A stretch of DNA of 64,000 nucleotides from Pseudomonas sp. PDNC002 (GTDB lineage Bacteria > Pseudomonadota > Gammaproteobacteria > Pseudomonadales > Pseudomonadaceae). The stretch is from NCBI RefSeq assembly GCF_016919445.1, contig NZ_CP070356.1, forward strand, positions 6,327,502 through 6,391,501. The letters are read 5' to 3'. Each line of letters begins with the position of its first letter. Position 1 is the first letter of the stretch. The position numbers and the translations under genes were made by a program. The notes under the pieces are model-generated. The model searched no databases and was not told the DNA's origin. It saw nothing but the letters and a program-made list of their open reading frames with translations. Shown piece after piece: positions 9,034-17,025 of this stretch.

Positions 9034-12000
9034 ATGAATAAGGTATTCTCTGTCGTTTGGAACACATCGCGCTCCTGCTGGACTGTTGCCGTGGAAACAG
9101 CCAAAGGCCGTAAAAAAAGCAGCACGTCTAACAAGTCGTCCTTTGTTTCTGAGCGAATTCTGGATAGGGTCAAGTCATCAGCGCGCGTCGGACTTACGGC
9201 AAGCGCTGGATTACTAGCCGCAAGCATTCAGTCATACGCCCTCTCCGAGCCTGCCACAGGCTCAGTCAATGAGAGTGCGGACGGTAGCTGCACAGGTATT
9301 TCGAACGGAACAGCGCAACCGGGCACCGCGAATCAGCCTAATTGCCCCCTGGTACTACGCAGTGCAGCCAAGCTGTCCAGCACGGCCGTGAGCGGTATCA
9401 CGTACTTCCACGCAAACACGACCCAGCCAGATTCGCAGGCAACGGGACAGGAGTCGTTGGCAATCGGTCCGGGCGCCGTCTCGTCCGGAACCAATAGCAT
9501 CGCGCTGGGTCAGACCGCCGCTGCCGCGGGTTGGGGTGGTGTGGCCATCGGCCTGCTTAGCAATGCACCTAATACGAACACCGTTGCAGTGGGTCGCGAG
9601 ACGGACGCCCTATCGGATGGCAGCATTGCCATCGGTTCCGCAGCCTCTGTCGATGCCGCAGCTACATATGGCGTCGCTATTGGTAACGCTGCATCAGTAT
9701 CGAGCTCCGGGATTAACAGCATTTCCTTGGGAAAACGTTCGGTCGCCGACCGTGCCAATACGGTCTCGGTGGGCGACGTTGGTACGGAACGGCAGATCGT
9801 GAACATGAGCAACGGTGTACAGGCCACCGATGCAGTGAACGTCAGCCAACTCCAAGGGGTGACGCAGGCGCTTGGCACAAGCGCAGCGGTGAATACCGAC
9901 GGCACCATCGCCGCTCCAAGCTATGCGCTGAATAAAGCCAACAGTATTGGCGGCACCACTGGCGCGGCAGCTGATGTCGGCACGGCGTTCAGCAAGGTCG
10001 ACGGTGCCCTCGGTTCCCTCGACACCCGCGTCAGCCAGAACACCACGAACATCGCGGGCAACACCACCTCGATCACCAATCTGCAGAACAACATCAACAA
10101 CGGCACGGCGGGCCTGGTGCAACAAAGCAGCGCCGGCGCCACCCTGACCGTCGGCAAGGACACCGATGGCGTGGCGGTGAGCTTCGCCGACAAGAACAGC
10201 AGCAGCCGCTCGCTGACCAACGTCAGCGCCGGTGTCAGCGGCACCGATGCGGTGAACATGTCGCAGCTCAACACCACCAATGCCAACGTGGACCGCGTGG
10301 AAGGCAAGGCCGACCAGCTCGGCACGACGGCGGCTACCGCGCTGGGCGGCGGCGCCAGCTACGACAGCGTGGCCGGCGACCTGTCCCTGCCCAGCTACGC
10401 GCTGGACAAGGCCAACAGCATCGGCGGCACCACCGGCGCGGCAACTAACGTCGGCTCGGCCTTCGGCAAGGTCGACGGTGCCCTGGGGGCGCTCGATACC
10501 CGCGTCAGCCAGAACACCACCAACATCGCGGGCAACACCGCATCGATCACCGATCTGCAGAACACGGTCAACAATATCGACAACGGCACGGTTGGCCTGG
10601 TGCAGCAAGCCGGCCCCGGCGCCACGCTGACCGTCGGCAAGGACACCAATGGCGCGGCGGTGAGTTTCGCCGACAAGAATGGCAGCAGCCGCTCGCTGAC
10701 CAACGTCAGCGCCGGGGTCTCCGGCACCGATGCGGTGAACATGTCGCAGCTCAACACCACCAATGCCAACGTGGACCGCGTGGAAGGCAAGGCCGACCAG
10801 CTCGGCACGACGGCAGCCACCGCGCTGGGTGGCGGCGCCAGCTACGACAGCACCGCCGGCAGCCTGTCCCTACCCAGCTATGCGCTGGACAAGGCCAACA
10901 GCATCGGCGGCACCACCGGCGCGGCAACTAACGTGGGCTCGGCCTTTGGCAAGGTCGACGGCGCCCTGGGGGCGCTCGACACCCGCGTCAGCCAGAACAC
11001 CACCAGCATCGCGGGCAACACCGCATCGATCACCGACCTGCAAAACACCGTCAACAACATCGACAACGGCACCGTAGGTCTGGTGCAACAGACCAGCGCC
11101 GGCGCCGTGCTGACCGTCGGCAAGGACACCGATGGCGCGGCCGTAAGCTTCGCCGACAAGAATGGCAGCAGCCGCTCGCTGACCAACGTCAGCGCCGGGG
11201 TCGCCGGCACCGATGCGGTGAACATGTCGCAACTCAACACCACCAACGCCAACGTGGACCGCGTGGAAGGCAAGGCCGACCAGCTCGGCACGACGGCAGC
11301 CACCGCGCTGGGTGGCGGCGCCAGCTACAACAGCACCGCCGGCAGCCTTTCCGCACCGAGCTATGCGCTGGACAAGGCCAACGCCATCGGTGGCACCGTC
11401 GGCGCGGCAAGCGATATCGGCACGGCCTTCGGCAAGGTGGATGGCGCCCTGGGTACGCTTGATACCCGCGTATCCCAGAACACTTCCGACATCGACGATA
11501 TACAGACCACGATCAGCAACTTCGACACCAGCAAGGCCGGCCTGGTGCAACAGGCCACTCCTGGCGCCAACCTGACCGTGGGCGCCAAAACCGACGGTGC
11601 CGCCATCCTCTTGGCCGACAAAAACGGCAACACTCGTGCACTGAAGAACCTGACCGCCGGGGTCGACGCTAACGACGCGGTGAACATGTCGCAGCTCAAC
11701 ACCACCAATGCCAACGTGACTCGCGTGGAAGGCAAGGCCGACCAGCTCGGCACGACGGCAGCCACCGCGCTGGGCGGCGGCGCCAGCTACGACAGCGCGG
11801 CCGGAAGCCTGTCCCTGCCCAGCTATGCCCTGGACAAGGCGAACACCATTGGCGGCACCACCGGCGCGGCAAGCGATGTCGGCTCGGCCTTCGGCAAGGT
11901 CGACGGTGCCCTGGGTGCGCTCGATACCCGCGTCAGCCAGAACACCACCGACATCAATGACCTGCAGACCACGGTCAACGACATCGACAACGGCACCGTC

Positions 12001-13575
12001 GGGCTCGTGCAGCAAGCCAGCGCCGGCGCCAACCTGACCGTCGGCAAGGACACCGATGGCGTGGCCGTGAGCTTCGCCGACAAGAACGGCAGCAGCCGTT
12101 CGCTGACCAACGTCAGCGCCGGTGTCGCCGCCACCGATGCGGTGAACATGTCGCAGCTCAACACCACCAATGCCAATGTGACCCGCGTGGAAGGCAAGGC
12201 CGACCAGCTCGGCACCTCGGCGGCCGCTGTATTGGGTGCGACCTATGACGCCACCAACGGCCTCATCGCGGCACCCAGCTACGCCCTGAGCAACGCCAAC
12301 CGCATCGACAACACCAGCGGGGCGGCAACCGACGTCGGGAGCGCGTTCGTCACCGTGGACAATGCGCTGGGCAACCTGGACTCCCGGGTCACCCAGAACA
12401 CCACCGAGATCATCGGCCTGGATGGCCGCGTGACCACCATCGAGAACGCCGTGGTGGGCGGTGGCGGTGTGAAATACCTGCACGCGAACTCCAGCAAGGC
12501 GGACTCTGTTGCCAGTGGCGCCGACTCCCTGGCCCTGGGGCCGAATGCCCAGGCGTCCGCGGCCGGATCGAGTGCGGTCGGCAACGACGCCAGCGCCTCG
12601 GGAGCCGGCGCCGTCGCCATGGGCGAAGGCGCGGCAGCATCCGCCGATGGCAGCGTTGCACTGGGCAAGGGCTCCAGTGACGGCGGCCGTGGCGCGGAAA
12701 CCTACGCGGGGGCCTATTCCGGCGCCAGCAACACCACGGCGGGCACTGTATCGGTGGGTAACGCGACGACGGGTGAAACCCGCACCATCAGCAATGTCGC
12801 CGATGGCAAGGAAGCGAACGACGCGGTCAACATGCGCCAGCTCGACGGTGCCGTCGCCGAGGCCAAGCAATACACGGACGACTCGATCAGCACGCTCAAT
12901 ACCAACGTCGCCAACAACGACGTGCGCATCAACGCCGCCGAAACCAATATCAGCAACATCCAGAACGGCACCGACGGCATGTTCCAGGTGAACAACACCG
13001 GCGGCTACTCGAAGCCGACGCCCACTGGAACCAACGCCGTCGCCGGCGGCTCGGGGGCAGTGGCGTCCGCGGCCAACAGCACGGCCATCGGCACCCAGTC
13101 CAAGGCCACGGCGAGCAATTCCGTCGCACTGGGCGCCAACTCGGTGGCCGACCGGGAGAACAGCGTGTCGATGGGCAGCACCGGTAACGAGCGGCAGGTC
13201 ACCAACGTGGCCGCTGGCACCAGCGATACCGATGCGGTCAACGTCGCCCAGCTGAACGAAAGCCTGGCCAACATCTCCACCGACCACAGCTACACCGACC
13301 AGCGCTACAACGAGCTGAAAGGTGACCTGAAGGAGCAGGACGACATCCTCAGTGCCGGTATCGCTGGCGCGATGGCCCAGGCCGCCCTGCCCCAGCCGTA
13401 CGTTCCGGGGGCCAGCATGACGGCCGCCAGCGCCAGTAACTACAGGGGGCAGTCGGCCCTCGCGGTGGGCGTGTCGCGCATCTCCAACGACGGCCACTGG
13501 GTCACCAAACTGCAGGGCAGCGCCAATACCCAGCAGGACTTCGGTGTCTCCGTGGGCGTGGGTTACCAGTGGTAA
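9034..13575 (+). CDS. Trimeric autotransporter adhesin (YadA/Hia type)
   Basis: A 1513-residue surface adhesin (type Vc secretion). Residues 1-35 form an extended signal peptide region (MNKVFSVVWNTSRSCWTVAVE...KGR), followed by a basic stretch and a hydrophobic core near 50-70. A YadA-like head with repeated S-x-A-I-G motifs spans roughly 130-245 and ends in a neck (ATDAVNVSQL). A stalk of five near-identical 154-161-residue repeats follows (about 300-1100), each ending GTDAVNMSQLNTTNANV. Two more head/neck blocks lie near 1146-1285 and 1330-1420, then coiled coil and a C-terminal YadA anchor ending GVGYQW, with the terminal aromatic typical of outer-membrane barrels. Trimerisation and Bam-dependent insertion are family knowledge. 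The binding partner is unknown. Confidence 0.95.
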   Translation: MNKVFSVVWNTSRSCWTVAVETAKGRKKSSTSNKSSFVSERILDRVKSSARVGLTASAGLLAASIQSYALSEPATGSVNESADGSCTGISNGTAQPGTANQPNCPLVLRSAAKLSSTAVSGITYFHANTTQPDSQATGQESLAIGPGAVSSGTNSIALGQTAAAAGWGGVAIGLLSNAPNTNTVAVGRETDALSDGSIAIGSAASVDAAATYGVAIGNAASVSSSGINSISLGKRSVADRANTVSVGDVGTERQIVNMSNGVQATDAVNVSQLQGVTQALGTSAAVNTDGTIAAPSYALNKANSIGGTTGAAADVGTAFSKVDGALGSLDTRVSQNTTNIAGNTTSITNLQNNINNGTAGLVQQSSAGATLTVGKDTDGVAVSFADKNSSSRSLTNVSAGVSGTDAVNMSQLNTTNANVDRVEGKADQLGTTAATALGGGASYDSVAGDLSLPSYALDKANSIGGTTGAATNVGSAFGKVDGALGALDTRVSQNTTNIAGNTASITDLQNTVNNIDNGTVGLVQQAGPGATLTVGKDTNGAAVSFADKNGSSRSLTNVSAGVSGTDAVNMSQLNTTNANVDRVEGKADQLGTTAATALGGGASYDSTAGSLSLPSYALDKANSIGGTTGAATNVGSAFGKVDGALGALDTRVSQNTTSIAGNTASITDLQNTVNNIDNGTVGLVQQTSAGAVLTVGKDTDGAAVSFADKNGSSRSLTNVSAGVAGTDAVNMSQLNTTNANVDRVEGKADQLGTTAATALGGGASYNSTAGSLSAPSYALDKANAIGGTVGAASDIGTAFGKVDGALGTLDTRVSQNTSDIDDIQTTISNFDTSKAGLVQQATPGANLTVGAKTDGAAILLADKNGNTRALKNLTAGVDANDAVNMSQLNTTNANVTRVEGKADQLGTTAATALGGGASYDSAAGSLSLPSYALDKANTIGGTTGAASDVGSAFGKVDGALGALDTRVSQNTTDINDLQTTVNDIDNGTVGLVQQASAGANLTVGKDTDGVAVSFADKNGSSRSLTNVSAGVAATDAVNMSQLNTTNANVTRVEGKADQLGTSAAAVLGATYDATNGLIAAPSYALSNANRIDNTSGAATDVGSAFVTVDNALGNLDSRVTQNTTEIIGLDGRVTTIENAVVGGGGVKYLHANSSKADSVASGADSLALGPNAQASAAGSSAVGNDASASGAGAVAMGEGAAASADGSVALGKGSSDGGRGAETYAGAYSGASNTTAGTVSVGNATTGETRTISNVADGKEANDAVNMRQLDGAVAEAKQYTDDSISTLNTNVANNDVRINAAETNISNIQNGTDGMFQVNNTGGYSKPTPTGTNAVAGGSGAVASAANSTAIGTQSKATASNSVALGANSVADRENSVSMGSTGNERQVTNVAAGTSDTDAVNVAQLNESLANISTDHSYTDQRYNELKGDLKEQDDILSAGIAGAMAQAALPQPYVPGASMTAASASNYRGQSALAVGVSRISNDGHWVTKLQGSANTQQDFGVSVGVGYQW
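9901..12290 (+). repeat. Five long in-frame direct repeats in the adhesin stalk
   Basis: The marker TCGCAGCTCAACACCACCAA recurs at 10261, 10744, 11227 (one base changed), 11689 and 12151, giving periods of 483, 483, 462 and 462 bp (161 or 154 codons). The three 483-bp-spaced copies are almost identical at DNA level, so unequal recombination could change repeat number in frame. Confidence 0.95.
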
Positions 13576-13591
13576 TCCCGCGAGCTTGAGT

Positions 13592-13618
13592 AAAGGCCCG
13601 GCTCACGCCGGGCCTTTT
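13592..13618 (+). terminator. Rho-independent terminator of the adhesin gene
   Basis: AAAGGCCCGGC-TCAC-GCCGGGCCTTTT, 16 bp after the stop codon. Confidence 0.9.
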
Positions 13619-13795
13619 CTTATCCGCTGGGAATCGCTCTACCCGCCTTGCGCCCACCATCCGCCCGCCCGGAACGCCCGTACCAGAGCGTCTGCCGCAT
13701 CAATACCACTCGTCTGCTCGCCCTCAGGAAGGGCCCCGCGCGGCCGATGCAGAGACTGACCGATTCCCACTCTGCGTCTTAGAGGCGTAAACCCG

Positions 13796-15421
13796 ATGTC
13801 CCCCAACACTTCCTTGCGTACCCAGATCCTTTCGCTGCTGGGCGGCAGCCTGCTGCTCGTGCTGCTGATCGCCCTTGCCTGCTTCCACTTCCTCTCCGGC
13901 AGCGTCGGCGCCTACCAGCGCCTGCTCGACGGCCCGCTGCAATCCTCACAACTGGTCGACCAGGCCAACCTCGCCTTCAAGGTCCAGGTGCAGGAGTGGA
14001 AGAACGTCCTGCTGCGCGGCCAGCAGCCCGCCGACCTGAACAAGTACTGGGGCCAGTTCGAGGACCAGGAGCGCGCCGTACAGGACATCCTCGGTCGCCT
14101 GGAGCAGAACGCCGGCGACGAGCCGCAGCTCAAGGCCCAGGTGACCCGCCTGCGCGACGAGCACCGCCAGCTCGGCCAGGCCTATCGCAAGGGCCGCGAC
14201 GCCTACCTCGCCGCCGGCAGCGACCCGCGCGCCGGTGACGCCGCCGTGAAAGGCATCGACCGCGCCGCCAGCGAGCAGATGGCCGCCCTGGTGGACGGCT
14301 TGCATCGCGAAGCCCATGAGCAGTCCCAGGCGATCTCCGCCAACGCCAGCAGCACCGTCATCAGCGGCAGCCTGATCCTGTTGATCTCCGGCCTCGCCCT
14401 GGGCCTGCTCAGCCTGTGGCTGGTCAACCGCAACCTGATCGGCCCGATCGCCCGCCTGATCGAGCACATCGCCCAGCTCAGCGAAGGCAACTTCGGCGAG
14501 CGCGTCGACGCCACGCGTCGCGACGAACTGGGCCGCCTGGCCCGCGCCGCCAATACCCTGCGCGACTTCCTGGCCGAGACCTTCACCCGCCTCAAGCACA
14601 GCACCACCGAACTGGACACCGCCAGCGGCGAGCTGAACGCCATCGCCACGCTGATGGCCGAAGGCACCCGCGAGCAGTTCTCGCGCACCGACCAGGTGGC
14701 CACGGCGATGCACGAGATGTCCGCCACCGCGCAGGAAGTCGCCCGCCATGCCTCGGACGCCGCCCGCGCCGCCGACGACGCCGACCAACATGCGCAACAG
14801 GGCGGCGAGGTGATGAAGACCACCATCGTCACCATCACCGAGATGAGCAACGAGATCGCCAACACTGCCGAAGTGATCCGCCGCCTGGAAAGCGACAGCG
14901 GGCGCATCGGCAAGGTGCTCGAAGTGATCCGCGGCATCGCCGACCAGACCAACCTGCTGGCGCTCAACGCCGCCATCGAGGCCGCCCGCGCCGGCGAAGC
15001 CGGCCGTGGTTTCGCCGTGGTCGCCGACGAGGTCCGCACCCTGGCTCAACGCACCGCCGAGTCCACCGCCGAGATCCACCAGATCATCGACACCGTGCAG
15101 ACCGGCTCGGTGAACGCCCTGCGCGCCATCGAGAACGGCCAGACCCGCAGCGAGCAGGGCGTGGAGCGCGTCACCCAGGCCGGCGAAGTGCTGCGCAGCA
15201 TCACCCTCGCCGTGGAAGCGATCCGCGACATGAACCGCCAGATCGCCACCGCCGCCGAGGAACAGACCTCGGTCGCCGAGGACATCTCGCGCAACCTCAC
15301 CGAGATCACCGCCATCGGCGCCACCAACGAGGAAAACGTGGTGCGCACCCAGGGCGCCAGCCGCCACCTGCACGGTCTTTCCGGCGAAATCGCCGAGGTC
15401 ACCCGCAAGCTCAGCGCCTGA
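13796..15421 (+). CDS. Methyl-accepting chemotaxis protein
   Basis: A 541-residue chemoreceptor. TM1 lies near residues 11-33, a periplasmic four-helix-bundle-like sensor near 35-180, TM2 near 184-206 (VISGSLILLISGLALGLLSLWLV), then HAMP (NRNLIGPIARLIEHIAQLSEGNFGERV) and a long signalling coiled coil. The conserved hairpin tip reads IRGIADQTNLLALNAAIEAARAGE...GRGFAVVADEVRTLAQR, the CheA/CheW contact region. There is no C-terminal CheR-tethering pentapeptide; it ends RKLSA. AGAGG lies upstream of the ATG. It sits alone between the adhesin terminator and mexV, and the ligand is unknown. Confidence 0.95.
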   Translation: MSPNTSLRTQILSLLGGSLLLVLLIALACFHFLSGSVGAYQRLLDGPLQSSQLVDQANLAFKVQVQEWKNVLLRGQQPADLNKYWGQFEDQERAVQDILGRLEQNAGDEPQLKAQVTRLRDEHRQLGQAYRKGRDAYLAAGSDPRAGDAAVKGIDRAASEQMAALVDGLHREAHEQSQAISANASSTVISGSLILLISGLALGLLSLWLVNRNLIGPIARLIEHIAQLSEGNFGERVDATRRDELGRLARAANTLRDFLAETFTRLKHSTTELDTASGELNAIATLMAEGTREQFSRTDQVATAMHEMSATAQEVARHASDAARAADDADQHAQQGGEVMKTTIVTITEMSNEIANTAEVIRRLESDSGRIGKVLEVIRGIADQTNLLALNAAIEAARAGEAGRGFAVVADEVRTLAQRTAESTAEIHQIIDTVQTGSVNALRAIENGQTRSEQGVERVTQAGEVLRSITLAVEAIRDMNRQIATAAEEQTSVAEDISRNLTEITAIGATNEENVVRTQGASRHLHGLSGEIAEVTRKLSA

Positions 15422-15709
15422 CCTGCTTCGGCCACACGGAAGTGGCCCCTCCTCCGGTATTTACTGCCGCACCGATTCAGCGCCTATTTCTCGTAATCCC
15501 TTCAAATCCTGCGGGAAACGTCTTGTAAACGCGGCCCTTTGACTCGCCGTCGATTCAGGAATAAGGTGCGCAATTCGCCCCGCAATGGGGCGTCCCCGTA
15601 TCGGCTTCAGAGCCTGATCGACATCTACGCGAACGGAAGGCCGTCCAGTGAAAACCGGGCGAGCGGATCGCGGCCGATTGCTGCCAGGCACGTACCAAGG
15701 AACAGGAAG

Positions 15710-16828
15710 ATGTTGCGCCGCATGCTGATCATGCTGGGCGTAGTTGCCGTCATCGTTGCGGTGCTCGCCGGCTCGAAATACCTCTCTATCACCAAACAGA
15801 TCGCCATGTTCTCGGCACCGCGCCCGCCGGTGAGCGTGAACGCGACCCTGGCCGAACAACGCGACTGGCAAAGCCGCCTGCCCGCCATCGGCACCCTGCG
15901 GGCGATCCAGGGCGTGACCCTGACCGCCGAAGTCTCCGGCACGGTAAGTGCCGTGCAGTTCGTTTCCGGCGAGAAGGTCAATGCCGGCCAGCCCGTCGTG
16001 CAGCTGGAATCCGACGTCGAGCAGGCCACCCTGCGCACCGCCGAAGCGGACCTTGGGCTGGCCCAGGTTGAGTATGAGCGCGGCCGCAGCCTGATCGATC
16101 GTGGTGCGATCTCCAAGAGCGAGTACGACCGCCTCGCCGCGCAACTGAACCGCTCCATCGCCACCGTCGCGCAACTGCGCGCGAGCCTGGCGAAGAAGCG
16201 CATCCTCGCCCCCTTCTCCGGCACCATCGGCATCCGCCAGGTGGACGTCGGCGACTACGTTTCCCCCGGCACCGAGATCGTCACCCTGCAGGACCTTTCC
16301 ACCCTGCAGGTGGACTTCTTCCTGCCCGAGCAGGATTTCCCGCTGCTCAAGCGCGGGCAGAAAGTCGTAGTGCGCGTGGCGGCCTATCCGGGCCAGAGCT
16401 TCGAGGCACAGATCGACGCCATCAGCCCGCGCGTGGACAACCAGACGCGCAACCTGCTGGTCCGCGCCAGCCTGGCCAACCCCGACGGCAAGCTGCTGCC
16501 GGGCATGTTCGCCAACCTGGAAGTGCAATTGCCCGACAGCGCGCCGCGCGTGGTCGTCCCGGAGACCGCCGTGGCCTTCACCCTGTACGGCAACTCGGTG
16601 TACGTGGTGGTGCCGCACAAGCCCAAGGACGGCGAAAAAGCCGAAGAGGCCAAGGCCGGTGACGCGCCGAAGCTGGAAGTCGAACGCCGCTTCGTGAAGA
16701 CCGGCGAACGCCGCGAAGGCAGCGTGGTGATCCTCGAGGGCCTGAAGCCCGGCGAGCAGGTGGTGACCTCCGGCCAGCTCAAGCTGGACAACGGCACCGC
16801 CGTGGCCATCGTCAAGGACCCGCAGTAA
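15710..16828 (+). CDS. mexV: RND efflux membrane fusion protein MexV
   Basis: 372 residues from ATG 15710 with AAGGAACAGGAAG upstream. The N-terminal uncleaved hydrophobic anchor is MLRRMLIMLGVVAVIVAVLAG. Then come the biotinyl-lipoyl halves (LTAEVSGTVSAVQFVSGEKVNAGQPVVQLES and RILAPFSGTIGIRQVDVGDYV) flanking an alpha-hairpin, then beta-barrel and membrane-proximal domains. It links the inner-membrane pump MexW to an outer-membrane channel; in P. aeruginosa MexVW uses OprM, and no channel gene is present here. The start fits the MexV N-terminus; the upstream in-frame extension (from 15539) lacks domain content. About 290 bp with no visible regulator gene precede it. Confidence 0.9.
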   Translation: MLRRMLIMLGVVAVIVAVLAGSKYLSITKQIAMFSAPRPPVSVNATLAEQRDWQSRLPAIGTLRAIQGVTLTAEVSGTVSAVQFVSGEKVNAGQPVVQLESDVEQATLRTAEADLGLAQVEYERGRSLIDRGAISKSEYDRLAAQLNRSIATVAQLRASLAKKRILAPFSGTIGIRQVDVGDYVSPGTEIVTLQDLSTLQVDFFLPEQDFPLLKRGQKVVVRVAAYPGQSFEAQIDAISPRVDNQTRNLLVRASLANPDGKLLPGMFANLEVQLPDSAPRVVVPETAVAFTLYGNSVYVVVPHKPKDGEKAEEAKAGDAPKLEVERRFVKTGERREGSVVILEGLKPGEQVVTSGQLKLDNGTAVAIVKDPQ

Positions 16829-16886
16829 TCGCACAACAGTGCCTTCGCCTTTGGGCGGAGGTAACCAGAGACAACCGCTCCGCCCC

Positions 16887-17008
16887 GGATTTCGCGAGCT
16901 AGAGCCAGGCAAGGCGGAGGGGGACGGCGAAAGCGGAGTTGGCCATAGCCAATGAGCATTTCGACGTTCCGCTCCAACGCCGCATGGGCGACGCGCAGCA
17001 AATCCGAA
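16887..17008 (+). repeat. Dispersed ~120-bp element, copy 2 (between mexV and mexW)
   Basis: Inverted relative to the copy at 7203-7320 (details there). It sits in the mexV-mexW intergenic gap and ends about 18 bp before the mexW ATG, so it is probably transcribed within the operon. Its central TTGGC-CATA-GCCAA hairpin could affect mexW expression. Confidence 0.8.
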
Positions 17009-17025
17009 CACAAAGGATTGAGAGC

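Noticed and set aside
10870..13497. An 875-codon minus-strand frame opposite the adhesin.
   Set aside because: It mirrors the adhesin repeats; no start signal and no recognisable domain.
16939..17025. An N-terminal extension of MexW starting in the 120-bp element.
   Set aside because: ATG 17026 has a good ribosome site and gives the standard RND start and length; the extension only translates the dispersed element.
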